Of a stretch of DNA of 64,000 nucleotides, positions 1-8,568 are shown piece by piece; position 1 is the stretch's first letter, and each line of letters begins with the position of its first letter. A model generated the notes under the pieces. The model saw only the letters and a program-made list of their open reading frames with translations. It did no database searches and was not told the origin of the DNA. Position numbers and translations under genes: made by a program. Origin of the DNA: Sphingomonadales bacterium (GTDB lineage Bacteria > Pseudomonadota > Alphaproteobacteria > Sphingomonadales > Sphingomonadaceae); NCBI GenBank assembly GCA_016714795.1, contig JADKCA010000007.1, positions 200,103 through 264,102 of the forward strand, given 5' to 3'.

Positions 1-152
1 AACTGCTCGCGCGGAACGACATTCCGGTGGGCAGCATCATCAACGAATATCTGGACGTGGCCGATGCCTTTTTCGGCAAGAAGGAGAAATCCTTCATCAA
101 CGGTCTGCTGGATGGGATCGCCAAGGATGCGCGGGCTCAGCTCCTGCGCTGA
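1..152 (+). CDS. nusB: NusB C-terminal end (partial)
   Basis: The gene enters from the left edge and is read in frame from base 3 to a TGA at 150-152. The last 49 residues include IPVGSIINEYLDVADAF and FINGLLDGIA, which match the C-terminal helices of the transcription antitermination factor NusB (family pattern V-x-INEYV-D-A--F----FVNGVLD-LA). NusB with NusE/S10 binds boxA RNA and promotes rRNA antitermination. Its 3' end overlaps the 3' end of the convergent GGDEF/EAL gene by 16 bases. The identification rests on this C-terminal motif only. Confidence 0.8.
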   Translation, partial: LLARNDIPVGSIINEYLDVADAFFGKKEKSFINGLLDGIAKDARAQLLR

Positions 153-2257
153 CGCCCTCCGCTGCGGGCGCGGCGCGTGATCAGCGTCGTAATCTCGTCG
201 CTCGCCAGTTCGCCAGACAGGAACCAGCCCTGCAATTCGTCGCAGCCGGCCACGCGCATCAGATCGGCCTGTTCCTGATTCTCTACACCACCGATAGTGA
301 CGGCCATGCCCAGCGCACGCGCCACCGCCACACTCGACTGGACAACGTTGCGCGTTGCTTCATTGGCATGGGCTTCCGCCGTCAGTGAGCGGTCAACCTT
401 CAGCTTGCTGAAGTTGAAGCTGCGCAGGAAGCCCAGCGATGTGAGGCCGGAGCCGAATTCATCCAGTACGACGCTGACGCCCAGCGCCCGGATCGCGTCG
501 ATCATCTTGCGCGCCTGTTCCGTGTCAGCCACCAGAAAGCGCTCCGAAATCTCGAGCTCCAGCCGCATCGGCGGGAAACCGGTTTCTTCCAGCGCTTGTG
601 CCAGCAGTTCCGGGAATTCCGGGTTGCGCAGTTGCGCCATGGAGACATTGACCGCCACGTTGATGCGCGGCCACGCCATACCATCAAGACAGGCGCGACG
701 GATGACCCAAAGGCCGATCTTGTCGATCAGCCCGGAATATTCGGCAATGGGGATGAACTCTCCCGGCTCGACGGGTTCGCCGCCCGGCCTTCGCCAGCGC
801 AACAAGGCCTCAACCGCGCGCACGCTGCCGCCCAGATGATCGAACAGCGGTTGATAGACCAGACCGAACTGATCCTTTTCCAGCGCCGTCCGCAGATCAT
901 TTTCAATAGAGCGCGCCCGCGCCTGCGCTTCGTCCAGCGACTGGGTGTACCAGCGGAAACGCATCTTTCCGGCACGCTTCGCGGTATAGAGCGCGACATC
1001 GGCGCGGCGCAGCAACTCGCTCGCCGAAATCTGCGACTCGGCTTCGACAAGGCCGATGCTGACGCCAACGCCCGTTGTGCGATCATCCAGCCGGAAGGGC
1101 AGGATGAACCGGGCGAGCAGATCCTTGGCCAGCGCCTCGATCATGTCGCGCGCATTGGGGCCGACGAGCACGATGGCGAATTCATCACCGCCAAGACGCG
1201 CCACATTGCCCTTGGTGCCGACCTTGCTTTGCAGCAGCGCAGACACTTCGTTGATCAAACGGTCCCCCGCCAGATGGCCAAACCGGTCATTGACGGCCTT
1301 GAACCCGTCCAGATCCAGCATCGCCAGCGCCAGCGGTTCGCTGCGTGCGATGCGAGCCTGCAAATCGGTGCGCAGCGCACGACGATTTGGCAAGCCGCTG
1401 AGGCTGTCGGTCAAGGCTTCGTTCCGGAATTCACGGATCAGCTTCAGCCATTGGCGCGACACAAGTCCTGCCAGCACCAGCGCAACGAGGAACGCGAAGA
1501 TGATCTTCGGCATCACCGCATCAAGCGCGCGCGCACCGGGGCGCGACGGCGTCCACACCATCGCCGCCACATGCCCGCGCATCGGATCGTGAATGCGGGG
1601 CCAGTTGCTGTCCGTCTGAGCCACAGGCGCGAGTCTGAGATCGGCCAGGCCCGTCCGCTTGGACAATGCGGCAACAACGGAATCGGACAGAACCCGTGCA
1701 AAGACCAGACGATAGGGGCCATCCTTTGGCACCAGCCGTTCCAGCTCTCGGGAGATGGGCATGATTTCTTCAATGCCGACAATCAAAATCTGATCGCCCT
1801 GCCGCACAAACCCGCCGGACGCCGCCTTGGTGGCGGATGCCTGCCGCAGCAATTCACGCAACGGCGCACCCAGATCCTGCAACAAATCACCCTGCCGAAC
1901 CTTGCCGCCTTCAAACGCCATCAGCGTCTGGCCCTTCTGGTCGATTACGGCCGCAATGTCATAATTGGCGCTTTCGCTGGTCGGAGCTCCCCATGATGTC
2001 CAGAGAAACGCCGAATCCGGCGCCCCGTAAACAGCGCGCGCGGCATCATCCCACAAGGCATTGTCATCCGCGAGCAGCTTGATCCGCTCAACTTCGTCGG
2101 CCAGCGCGGTTTTCACCGATTCGTGGGTATGTTCCAGATCGATCCGGTTCGCTTCGGAGCTGGTGTCGTGCAGGACGAGCGCCATCATTGCCGCACACAG
2201 CGCAAGCAAGAGGATGAACGGTAGGAACATCCTGACGGACAGCGTCTTGGTCAACAA
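137..2257 (-). CDS. Membrane GGDEF/EAL cyclic-di-GMP protein with extracytoplasmic sensor
   Basis: A 706-residue protein. An N-terminal membrane segment (about 8-30) and a second one (about 251-268) enclose an extracytoplasmic region of the CHASE4 type. A GGDEF domain follows, with an intact GGDEF motif at 356-360, then an EAL domain (EAL at 483-485). The diguanylate cyclase active site looks intact, but there is no RxxD inhibitory site just before GGDEF. The EAL domain keeps the NVS, ELEISE and KVD elements, but the usual DDFG metal-binding pair is LDEFG (about 598) and the EGVE element reads GGVE. Phosphodiesterase activity may therefore be weak or lost. It likely sets c-di-GMP level in response to an unknown external signal. 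It is monocistronic. Confidence 0.88.
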   Translation of the reverse strand: MLTKTLSVRMFLPFILLLALCAAMMALVLHDTSSEANRIDLEHTHESVKTALADEVERIKLLADDNALWDDAARAVYGAPDSAFLWTSWGAPTSESANYDIAAVIDQKGQTLMAFEGGKVRQGDLLQDLGAPLRELLRQASATKAASGGFVRQGDQILIVGIEEIMPISRELERLVPKDGPYRLVFARVLSDSVVAALSKRTGLADLRLAPVAQTDSNWPRIHDPMRGHVAAMVWTPSRPGARALDAVMPKIIFAFLVALVLAGLVSRQWLKLIREFRNEALTDSLSGLPNRRALRTDLQARIARSEPLALAMLDLDGFKAVNDRFGHLAGDRLINEVSALLQSKVGTKGNVARLGGDEFAIVLVGPNARDMIEALAKDLLARFILPFRLDDRTTGVGVSIGLVEAESQISASELLRRADVALYTAKRAGKMRFRWYTQSLDEAQARARSIENDLRTALEKDQFGLVYQPLFDHLGGSVRAVEALLRWRRPGGEPVEPGEFIPIAEYSGLIDKIGLWVIRRACLDGMAWPRINVAVNVSMAQLRNPEFPELLAQALEETGFPPMRLELEISERFLVADTEQARKMIDAIRALGVSVVLDEFGSGLTSLGFLRSFNFSKLKVDRSLTAEAHANEATRNVVQSSVAVARALGMAVTIGGVENQEQADLMRVAGCDELQGWFLSGELASDEITTLITRRARSGGRQRRS

Positions 2258-2356
2258 CGAGCTCCCTGAATGAGGGAGATTAATTGCCGCAAAAAAGCTT
2301 AGATCGGGTTAACCCAAGACCGGAAATCCGGGAAAAAATGTGGCGCGGTTCGCGCT

Positions 2357-3220
2357 TCAACCCAGCGTGTCGCGCATCCATGAACGGACAGCGGGCGCAA
2401 TGTCTTCCCGGTCGAGCGCGAGAGCGATGTTGGCGGTGATGAAGCCGGCCTTGTCGCCGCAATCGAAGCGGCGGCCATCGAAGCGCCAGGCGTGGAAGGG
2501 CTGGGTGCCGATCATCTGCGCCATCGCGTCGGTCAGCTGGATTTCGTTCCCAGCCCCGCGCGCCTGACCTTCCAGCACGCGCATCACCTCCGGCTGGAGG
2601 ATGTAGCGGCCCGGAATCATCAGATTTGAAGGCGCTGTGCCGGGCGCAGGCTTTTCCACCAGCGCCTTGACTTCCACCAGCGCGCCATGCTGTTCACCCG
2701 GCGTAATCACGCCATATTTGTGCGTTTCGCTGTCCGGCACTTCATAACCGCAAACAATGTTGCCGCCGGTCTGTTCATAGGCTTCCACCATCTGCTTCAT
2801 GCAGCCGGGCGTGCCCACCATCAGTTCATCCGGCAGGAAGATCGCGAACGGCTCATCTCCGATGATGTGGCGCGCACACCAGATGGCATGGCCCAGCCCG
2901 ATCGGCTCCTGCTGGCGGACATAAATCACCTCGCCGGGGCGGAAGCGCGTGCCCTGGATCGCATCCAGATCCTTGCCCCGCTCGCTCATCGTGGTTTCGA
3001 GTTCGTAGGAAATGTCGAAATGGTCTTCGATGGCGGATTTTCCGCGGCCGGTAACGAAGATCATCTGCTCGATCTCCGCCTCGCGCGCTTCATCCACGGC
3101 ATATTGGATCAGCGGCCGGTCCACGACCGTCAGCATTTCCTTGGGCATGGCCTTGGTGGCGGGGAGGAAGCGGGTGCCGAGACCGCCCACGGGAAATACG
3201 GCTTTACGGAGCTTTTTCAT
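2357..3220 (-). CDS. galU: UTP--glucose-1-phosphate uridylyltransferase
   Basis: A 287-residue protein of normal length for bacterial GalU. The N-terminal nucleotide-binding signature is PVGGLGTRFLPATKAMPKEM, followed by VDRPLIQYAVDEA and FVTGRGKSAIEDHFD. It forms UDP-glucose from UTP and glucose-1-phosphate, feeding exopolysaccharide, LPS and trehalose synthesis. It lies 100 bases upstream of the GGDEF/EAL gene on the same strand. That is suggestive given how often c-di-GMP controls polysaccharide production, but co-transcription is only inference. Confidence 0.96.
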   Translation of the reverse strand: MKKLRKAVFPVGGLGTRFLPATKAMPKEMLTVVDRPLIQYAVDEAREAEIEQMIFVTGRGKSAIEDHFDISYELETTMSERGKDLDAIQGTRFRPGEVIYVRQQEPIGLGHAIWCARHIIGDEPFAIFLPDELMVGTPGCMKQMVEAYEQTGGNIVCGYEVPDSETHKYGVITPGEQHGALVEVKALVEKPAPGTAPSNLMIPGRYILQPEVMRVLEGQARGAGNEIQLTDAMAQMIGTQPFHAWRFDGRRFDCGDKAGFITANIALALDREDIAPAVRSWMRDTLG

Positions 3221-3451
3221 GGCGGAGGCCTTAGCGCGAAAAAAAAATTGAACCAGCCCCTTGAATAGAAATTGATGGTTCCCAAATCATGAATGCGGGC
3301 CGGGCCCCTCTGGCGCGGCAGGATTGTCCATCAACCTGCCTCGTGATGTCGGACCGCATCGGAAAAGTAGCCGATGTGCGGGTCCGTTTGCCTTCCCACC
3401 CACCGGTTTCTCTTCCGACCAACACTGTTCTTGAAACATGGAGTGGCCGTA

Positions 3452-3634
3452 ATGAGCATGACCGTTTTCCGCCTGATGCAGATCCACCAGAAGCTGGATG
3501 CCCAGATTTCCGCCGAACAGCGCAATCGCCTGCCCGACGTGATCCGCATCGGCACGCTCAAGAAGATGAAGCTTGCGGTGAAGGACCGTCTGGCGAAATT
3601 GGGAATGGGCCGCCGCAACCCCGTCGCGGCCTGA
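3452..3634 (+). CDS. DUF465 (YdcH-like) small protein
   Basis: A 60-residue basic helical protein. The pattern is typical of DUF465: a short N-terminal helix (HQKLDAQIS), then IRIGTLKKMKLAVKDRL. The function of the family is not established. I chose the ATG at 3452 rather than the upstream in-frame ATG at 3374, because GGAGTGG lies at the right distance before it and the 26 extra residues look non-coding. It is followed by a strong GC hairpin before terC. Confidence 0.75.
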   Translation: MSMTVFRLMQIHQKLDAQISAEQRNRLPDVIRIGTLKKMKLAVKDRLAKLGMGRRNPVAA

Positions 3635-3639
3635 TCCCG

Positions 3640-3689
3640 GGGGCTGGCGGCGGCTTCCCCACCCCACCCTCCAAGGCCGCGCCAGCCCC
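3640..3689 (+). terminator. GC-rich hairpin between DUF465 gene and terC
   Basis: GGGGCTGGCGGCGGC at 3640-3654 pairs with GCCGCGCCAGCCCC at 3676-3689, allowing one bulged base. There is no T-run, so it may be a weak or processing-type terminator or an mRNA stabiliser. It lies between the end of the DUF465 gene (3634) and terC (3727). Confidence 0.45.
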
Positions 3690-3726
3690 GAACCCTCGAA
3701 GACCCACCCTTTGAGCGAGATTTACG

Positions 3727-4707
3727 ATGGATTTTCTGATGATGGACTGGCTGGGAACGCCAGTCTGGTTCTGGCTGGCCTTTGCCGGCCTCGTCGCCGC
3801 GCTGACCGCGTTTGACCTTGGCGTCCTTCACAAGGAGGATCGCGACATGGGCATTGCGGAAAGCCTCAAGCTCTCCGCCTTTTACATCAGCATCGCAATG
3901 CTGTTCGGTGCCTGGATCTGGGTCGCAAAGGGCGCCGATCCGGGCATGAAATATTTCACCGGCTTCTTCATCGAAAAGGCACTGTCGATCGACAATGTCT
4001 TCGTTATCAGCCTGATTTTCAGCTTCTTCGCCATTCCCTCCAAATATCAGTATCGCGCTTTGCTCTGGGGGATTTTGGCCGTCATCGTGCTGCGCGGGCT
4101 GATGATTGCAGGCGGAGCGGCGCTGGTCGAGAATTTCTACTGGACGCTCTATCTCTTCGCGGCATTCCTGATTGCCACGGGTATCCGGATGCTGTGGGCC
4201 ACCGATCATGCGCCCGACATTGCAAAGAACCCGGTGGTGCGCTGGCTCTCCAGCCATATGCGCATCACCAAAGATCTGCATGGCGAGAAATTCTTCGTGA
4301 CCGAGCGTGACGAAAAGAGCGGAAACATGGTCCGCGCGGCCACACCGCTCTTCCTCTCGCTGGTGGTGATCAACCTCGCCGATCTGGTGTTCGCGGTGGA
4401 CAGCGTGCCCGCCATCTTCGCGATCACGACCGACACCTTCATCGTCTACACCTCCAACATCATGGCGATCCTTGGCCTGCGCGCGCTCTACTTTGCGCTG
4501 TCCGCGATGATCCACCGCTTCCACGCGCTCAAATATGCGCTGGCGCTGGTGCTGGTGTTCATCGGATCAAAGATCTTCGTGTCAGACTTCCTGCTGGACG
4601 GGGACAAATTCCCGCCGCTGCTCAGCCTTGGCGTGACGATGGGCCTGATTGCAGGCGGGATTGGCTGGTCATTGTGGACGACGCGGGGAGCGCTGGCTTC
4701 GCGATGA
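3727..4707 (+). CDS. TerC-family integral membrane protein
   Basis: A 326-residue protein with about nine hydrophobic helices. It carries the conserved acidic intramembrane motifs of the TerC/Alx family: TAFDLGV (about 28), SIDNVFVISLIF (about 90) and FAVDSVPAIFAITTD (about 220). Family members are linked to tellurite resistance and to manganese or other metal handling at the inner membrane, often co-translocationally; the exact substrate cannot be read from sequence. The ATG is preceded by GAGCGAGATTT as a possible ribosome-binding region. No other ter genes are nearby. Confidence 0.9.
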   Translation: MDFLMMDWLGTPVWFWLAFAGLVAALTAFDLGVLHKEDRDMGIAESLKLSAFYISIAMLFGAWIWVAKGADPGMKYFTGFFIEKALSIDNVFVISLIFSFFAIPSKYQYRALLWGILAVIVLRGLMIAGGAALVENFYWTLYLFAAFLIATGIRMLWATDHAPDIAKNPVVRWLSSHMRITKDLHGEKFFVTERDEKSGNMVRAATPLFLSLVVINLADLVFAVDSVPAIFAITTDTFIVYTSNIMAILGLRALYFALSAMIHRFHALKYALALVLVFIGSKIFVSDFLLDGDKFPPLLSLGVTMGLIAGGIGWSLWTTRGALASR

Positions 4708-4713
4708 CATCTG

Positions 4714-4806
4714 CCGTCATTCCTGCAAAGGCGGGAACCCATGAACGCATCAGCCGGGATATGCGGCCTCGATGGTCATGGACCCCCGCCTGAGCGGGGA
4801 TGACGG
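4714..4806. repeat. Imperfect inverted intergenic repeat
   Basis: A left arm starting CCGTCATTCCTGCAAAGG mirrors a right arm ending GCGGGGATGACGG, with about 30-base imperfect arms around a 30-base centre. It sits between the convergent ends of terC and nudC. Such CGTCAT-CCCGC palindromes are a widespread dispersed intergenic family. Here it could also serve as a bidirectional terminator. Confidence 0.6.
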
Positions 4807-4818
4807 CGTTTCAATGGC

Positions 4819-5688
4819 TCAATGCCAAGCCCAATGCTTCAACAGCGAATTGGCGATGGCGAAGGGCGGCGGCGCGCTGAAGACCTTGTCAGGCGCGTCG
4901 TCCAATGCGGCGCGGGCTTCTTCCTTGGACACCCATTTTGCATCCTCCAGCTCGTTTGTGTCGAGCGTCAGTTCCATGCCTTCCGCTTCCGCGATGCACG
5001 CGATCATCAGCTGCGAACCACCGAACGGCCAGGGCTGGCTGGTGACGTAGCGCACGGGGCCGCAGCGCACGCCCGCTTCCTCGAATATCTCGCGGCGCAC
5101 GGCCTCTTCAATGCTTTCGCCCGGTTCCAGAAAGCCTGCCAATGCGGAGTAGTTTCCAGCGGGAAAGCGCGGCTGGCGGCCCACCAGAACCTTGCCGTCA
5201 AACTCTGCCAGCATGATGACAACGGGATCGGTGCGCGGGAAATGTTCGGTGTTGCAATGCCCGCATTTGCGGCCCCAGCCCGCACGGAACGGCTTGGTCG
5301 TGCCACCGCAGCGCCCGCAATATTTGTGGCTGTTGTGCCAATCAATCAGCGAGCGCGCCGTGCCGTAAATCGCAGCATCCTCCGGCGGCAGCACGGTGAG
5401 CGCGCGCCACACGGCCATGGACCGCATTTCCCCGCCTGCATTCTCCACGATGGGCACGAAATGCGGCTTGCCCTGATCCATGCCGAGCAGGATCAGTTCC
5501 ACCTCTGCCGAGATTTCCGCCATGCTGTGCCAGTGCAACCCGCCTTCGGACGCAAGCTTGGGATCGAGCCCGTCCAGCCCCAGCACGCGCCCGCGCCAGT
5601 CATTCAGCAGCGCATTATACTGCTCCGGATCGTTGCGGATATGGTCTGAGCGGTCGAGCGGAGACCCTGTGAAGCCGGGCTTGATCAT
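4819..5688 (-). CDS. nudC: NAD(+) diphosphatase (NudC-type Nudix hydrolase)
   Basis: A 289-residue Nudix hydrolase. The zinc ribbon is YCGRCGG...RKCGHC (about 120-142). The complete Nudix box is GFLEPGESIEEAVRREIFEE, followed by AGV. The NudC-specific element SQPWPF follows. The family splits NAD(H) into NMN(H) and AMP and can remove NAD caps from RNA. The usual SQPWPFPxS reads SQPWPFGGS here, so the last proline of the specificity array is lost. Its ATG overlaps the stop of the upstream serine hydrolase gene (ATGA), so it is the third cistron of a mutY-hydrolase-nudC operon. Confidence 0.92.
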   Translation of the reverse strand: MIKPGFTGSPLDRSDHIRNDPEQYNALLNDWRGRVLGLDGLDPKLASEGGLHWHSMAEISAEVELILLGMDQGKPHFVPIVENAGGEMRSMAVWRALTVLPPEDAAIYGTARSLIDWHNSHKYCGRCGGTTKPFRAGWGRKCGHCNTEHFPRTDPVVIMLAEFDGKVLVGRQPRFPAGNYSALAGFLEPGESIEEAVRREIFEEAGVRCGPVRYVTSQPWPFGGSQLMIACIAEAEGMELTLDTNELEDAKWVSKEEARAALDDAPDKVFSAPPPFAIANSLLKHWAWH

Positions 5689-6959
5689 GAGGAATAGACT
5701 GCCTTTGCAATGTCGATGGGAAAGAGTTGCGGAGCGTTCATGGTCATCAGCTGAACCCAGCCGGTGGCACGGACGCCTTTCGTTCGGTCCACCCAGCCGG
5801 TGGTACTGGCAGCACCGCCCCAGCCGAACGAGCCCACGCTTTCGCCGCCCGGAACGGCATTCAGAACCACACGTCCGCCTGCGCCAAAGCCTTGCCCCGT
5901 CATCCAGCCGCCCACCTTCGTGTCAGGGTGGAGCAGGTTGGACATGGCCCAGCGCGCGGTCTCGCGGCTCATGATGCGGGTGCGGCCCAATGCCCCTTCA
6001 CCCGCCAGCATCAGCAGGAACCGGTCCCAGTCACGCGGCGAAGTGACAAGCCCTGCCCCGCCATAGGTGCAGGGCGGCTTGTCCAGATAGATGCTGTCGC
6101 GCGCTGGATCGAGCGGCAAGGGCTTGCCGTCTTTCAGCACATAGTTGGTGGTCAGGCGCTTGGCCGCCACGTCTGGCACCTGAAAATAGCTGCCCGTCAT
6201 GCCCAGCGGCTTGAAGATACGGCTTTGCAGGAACGTCTCGAACGGCATACCGGCCACCACTTCGATCACCCGGCCCAGCAGGTCGAGGCTGAGCGAATAG
6301 CTCCACATTGTTCCCGGATCGGCGATCAGCGGCAATGTGGCAAGCCGGTCCGCAAAATCGGCCAGGCTGGTGGGGTGCGGAAAGCTCGGCATCCCCTCCA
6401 GCGGCGCGCGGCTGGCCTGCGCGGCATAGAGCCCGTTCTTCAGATAGGCATCAAGCAGCGGCCCTTTGCTCGTGATGGTATAGCCCAGACCTGCCGTATG
6501 CGTCAGCAGCGAGCGGACCGTGATCGGAGACTTGGCGGGCCGGCTCGCCAGACTGTGCTCCGGATCGGTCATCACGCGCGGATTGGCAAAGGCGGGCAGG
6601 ATGTCCGCGATATTCTGGTCCATGCCCAGCCTGCCTTCGCCGATCAGGATCATTGCGGCCATGCCGGTCAGCGGCTTGGTCATGGAATAAGCGCGGAACA
6701 GCGAATCGGGCGTCATCGCAGCGGCATCGTCAAAGCTCTGCGTGCCCGCCATCATGAAAACCGCCTGATCCAGCCCGCGCGCCATCGAAGCGACCGCGCC
6801 CGGCACATGCTTGTCCGCCACCCAGCGATCCAGCACGGCCTGAAGCGCAGGAGACGGCACGGAGACGCCGCGGGACTTGCCCCAGACAGGAGCCGCAAGT
6901 CCTGCGCCCGCAAGGCCGGAGAGCGCCAGAAAGCTGCGACGGCTTGTAGTGAATGTCAT
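5685..6959 (-). CDS. Tat-exported serine hydrolase, class C beta-lactamase/EstB family
   Basis: A 424-residue protein. The chosen start gives the twin-arginine leader TSRRSFLALSGLAGAG; longer in-frame readings run into mutY. The catalytic SxxK is SMTK in FRAYSMTKPLTG (about residue 93). A Tyr of the YxN-type motif lies in MWSYSLSLD, and an HTAGL motif is present. These mark the penicillin-binding/beta-lactamase-like serine hydrolases, which include esterases, D-aminopeptidases and class C beta-lactamases. The true substrate is unknown, and the EstB-like esterase reading is more likely than antibiotic resistance. Its start overlaps the mutY stop and its stop overlaps the nudC start (both ATGA), so the three are probably translationally coupled. 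Confidence 0.85.
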   Translation of the reverse strand: MTFTTSRRSFLALSGLAGAGLAAPVWGKSRGVSVPSPALQAVLDRWVADKHVPGAVASMARGLDQAVFMMAGTQSFDDAAAMTPDSLFRAYSMTKPLTGMAAMILIGEGRLGMDQNIADILPAFANPRVMTDPEHSLASRPAKSPITVRSLLTHTAGLGYTITSKGPLLDAYLKNGLYAAQASRAPLEGMPSFPHPTSLADFADRLATLPLIADPGTMWSYSLSLDLLGRVIEVVAGMPFETFLQSRIFKPLGMTGSYFQVPDVAAKRLTTNYVLKDGKPLPLDPARDSIYLDKPPCTYGGAGLVTSPRDWDRFLLMLAGEGALGRTRIMSRETARWAMSNLLHPDTKVGGWMTGQGFGAGGRVVLNAVPGGESVGSFGWGGAASTTGWVDRTKGVRATGWVQLMTMNAPQLFPIDIAKAVYSS

Positions 6960-8011
6960 GGTGTCCTCCCTTTGAGCATTTCTGCCGCAACCTTGGCAAA
7001 CAGGCTTGGCAGCCCGGCCTGTGCGATCTTTCTCACCGGCCACCATTGCCCGCCTTCGGGCAAAGTGCAACCGGGTGCGGCCTCCACCGCGCGGATTTCC
7101 AGCGTCAGCCCGAAATGGGTGAAGACATGGCGGATGCTGCCCGCTTCCTCCCCCCCTTCGGGCAGACCAGCCACGCGCGCGCCGCCATCCCAGTCATCAC
7201 TCGGCAGCGCCAGCATCCCGCCCAGCATCCCGGTCTCGGGACGGCGCACAAGCCAGACCTGACCATTGCGTTCCATCCACCAGACCAGCCCCTGCCGTTC
7301 AGGCCGGGCCTTTTTGGGCGCTTTGACGGGAAATCCGGTCGGATCGAGCCGCCCGGCGCAATCTGCCGCCACCGGGCAAATGCCGCAGGCGGGACTGCGC
7401 GGGGTGCAGATGGTTGCGCCCAGATCCATCATCGCCTGCGCGAAATCACCGGCGCGGTGATCGGGAGTCAGCTTATCGGTCAGCGCGCGGAGTTGCGGCT
7501 TTGCGCCGGGCAGTGGCGCGTCCACCGCATGATGCCGCGCCACCACCCGCTCCACATTGCCATCCACCACCACCGCGCGCTGGCCAAAGGCAATCGCCGC
7601 CACAGCCGCTGCCGTATAGGCCCCCAGACCGGGGAGCGCGCGCAGCGCAGCTTCCTGCGCCGGGAAGCGCCCTTCATGCTGATCCCGCACCGCCCGCGCA
7701 CAGGCGAGCAGATTGCGCGCGCGGGCATAATAGCCCAGCCCCGCCCATGCCGCCATGACGTCGGAATCTGCCGCGCCCGCCAGCGCAACCACGCTTGGCC
7801 AACGCGCCAGAAACGCGGCATAATAGGGCTTTACCGCTGCTACGGTCGTCTGCTGAAGCATGATTTCAGACAACCAGACCCGATAGGGCCAATCTGGATC
7901 ATCCAGCGGCAGCGGCTCGCCCGGCGGCAAACGCCAAGGCAGGGCGCGCGCATGGGCATCAAACCAGCGCAGAATCCTGTGGGCAAAAGGGGCTTCACTC
8001 TCGACGGGCAT
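6956..8011 (-). CDS. mutY: A/G-specific adenine DNA glycosylase
   Basis: A 351-residue protein. The helix-hairpin-helix glycosylase domain begins with WLSEIMLQQTTV. The HhH-GPD segment GLGAYTAAAVAAIAFG is followed by VVDGNVERVVAR, with the conserved catalytic Asp. A [4Fe-4S] loop C-x6-C-x2-C-x5-C (CTPRSPACGICPVAADC) lies at about 189-205. A C-terminal Nudix-like domain recognises 8-oxoG. It removes A mispaired with 8-oxoguanine. It is the first gene of a leftward operon, divergent from the DUF721 gene with only 26 bases between start codons. Confidence 0.96.
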   Translation of the reverse strand: MPVESEAPFAHRILRWFDAHARALPWRLPPGEPLPLDDPDWPYRVWLSEIMLQQTTVAAVKPYYAAFLARWPSVVALAGAADSDVMAAWAGLGYYARARNLLACARAVRDQHEGRFPAQEAALRALPGLGAYTAAAVAAIAFGQRAVVVDGNVERVVARHHAVDAPLPGAKPQLRALTDKLTPDHRAGDFAQAMMDLGATICTPRSPACGICPVAADCAGRLDPTGFPVKAPKKARPERQGLVWWMERNGQVWLVRRPETGMLGGMLALPSDDWDGGARVAGLPEGGEEAGSIRHVFTHFGLTLEIRAVEAAPGCTLPEGGQWWPVRKIAQAGLPSLFAKVAAEMLKGRTP

Positions 8012-8037
8012 GGCCTGCTATGGCATGAAGGCGCGCT

Positions 8038-8568
8038 ATGGCGAAGCAAAAGTCCCGGTCGCTCCCAGAGCAAGAACGCCCGCGCGGTGGCCCCGCCCGG
8101 CGCATGGCGGACTTCCTCCCCAGCGTGGGTGGCGTGGCGTTTCGCCGCTTCGGCTTTGTCCAGAGTTCGGTCATCACCCGCTGGGCGGAAATCGTGGGGG
8201 ATCGTTACGCTCGTGTCTCCAGCCCGGAATCGATCCGCTTCCCGCAGGGCAAGCGCGAACAGGGCACGCTGACCGTGACGGTGGTGCCGGCCCATGCCCC
8301 GATGATGCAGCATGTCACGCCTGCCATCATCGAGCGGGTGAACCGCTTTTTCGGCTATGCCGCCATTGCCCGCGTGCTGCTGGTGCAGGGTGAAGTGATC
8401 CGTCGCGCAGCCCCGCTGCCGCGCCCTGAACCTGCGCCGCTGACGCCGGAACAGGATGAAAGCCTGAAGCCCATTGCCGATCCGGAGCTGCGCGCTGTGC
8501 TCGAATCGCTCGCACGCGGTGTCTCCGCCCAATCCACCCCCCTTCCCGTTGCAGGCAAGATTTCATGA
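8038..8568 (+). CDS. DUF721 / DciA-like protein
   Basis: A 176-residue protein with a DUF721 domain at about 20-115. The characteristic pattern is ITRWAEIVGDRYARVSSPE, then GTLTVTVVPAHAPMMQHV and IIERVNRFFGYAAI. Related DciA proteins help load the replicative helicase DnaB in bacteria without DnaC; that role is known for the family and inferred here. The C-terminal 60 residues are low-complexity and proline-rich. GAAGG precedes the ATG, and the gene overlaps the next one by ATGA. Confidence 0.8.
   Translation: MAKQKSRSLPEQERPRGGPARRMADFLPSVGGVAFRRFGFVQSSVITRWAEIVGDRYARVSSPESIRFPQGKREQGTLTVTVVPAHAPMMQHVTPAIIERVNRFFGYAAIARVLLVQGEVIRRAAPLPRPEPAPLTPEQDESLKPIADPELRAVLESLARGVSAQSTPLPVAGKIS

Noticed and set aside
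596..1996. Long plus-strand frame of 466 codons opposite the GGDEF/EAL gene
   Set aside because: It is antisense to a well-supported gene, has no domain pattern, and its composition (many His, Arg, Gln) is typical of a shadow of a high-GC gene.
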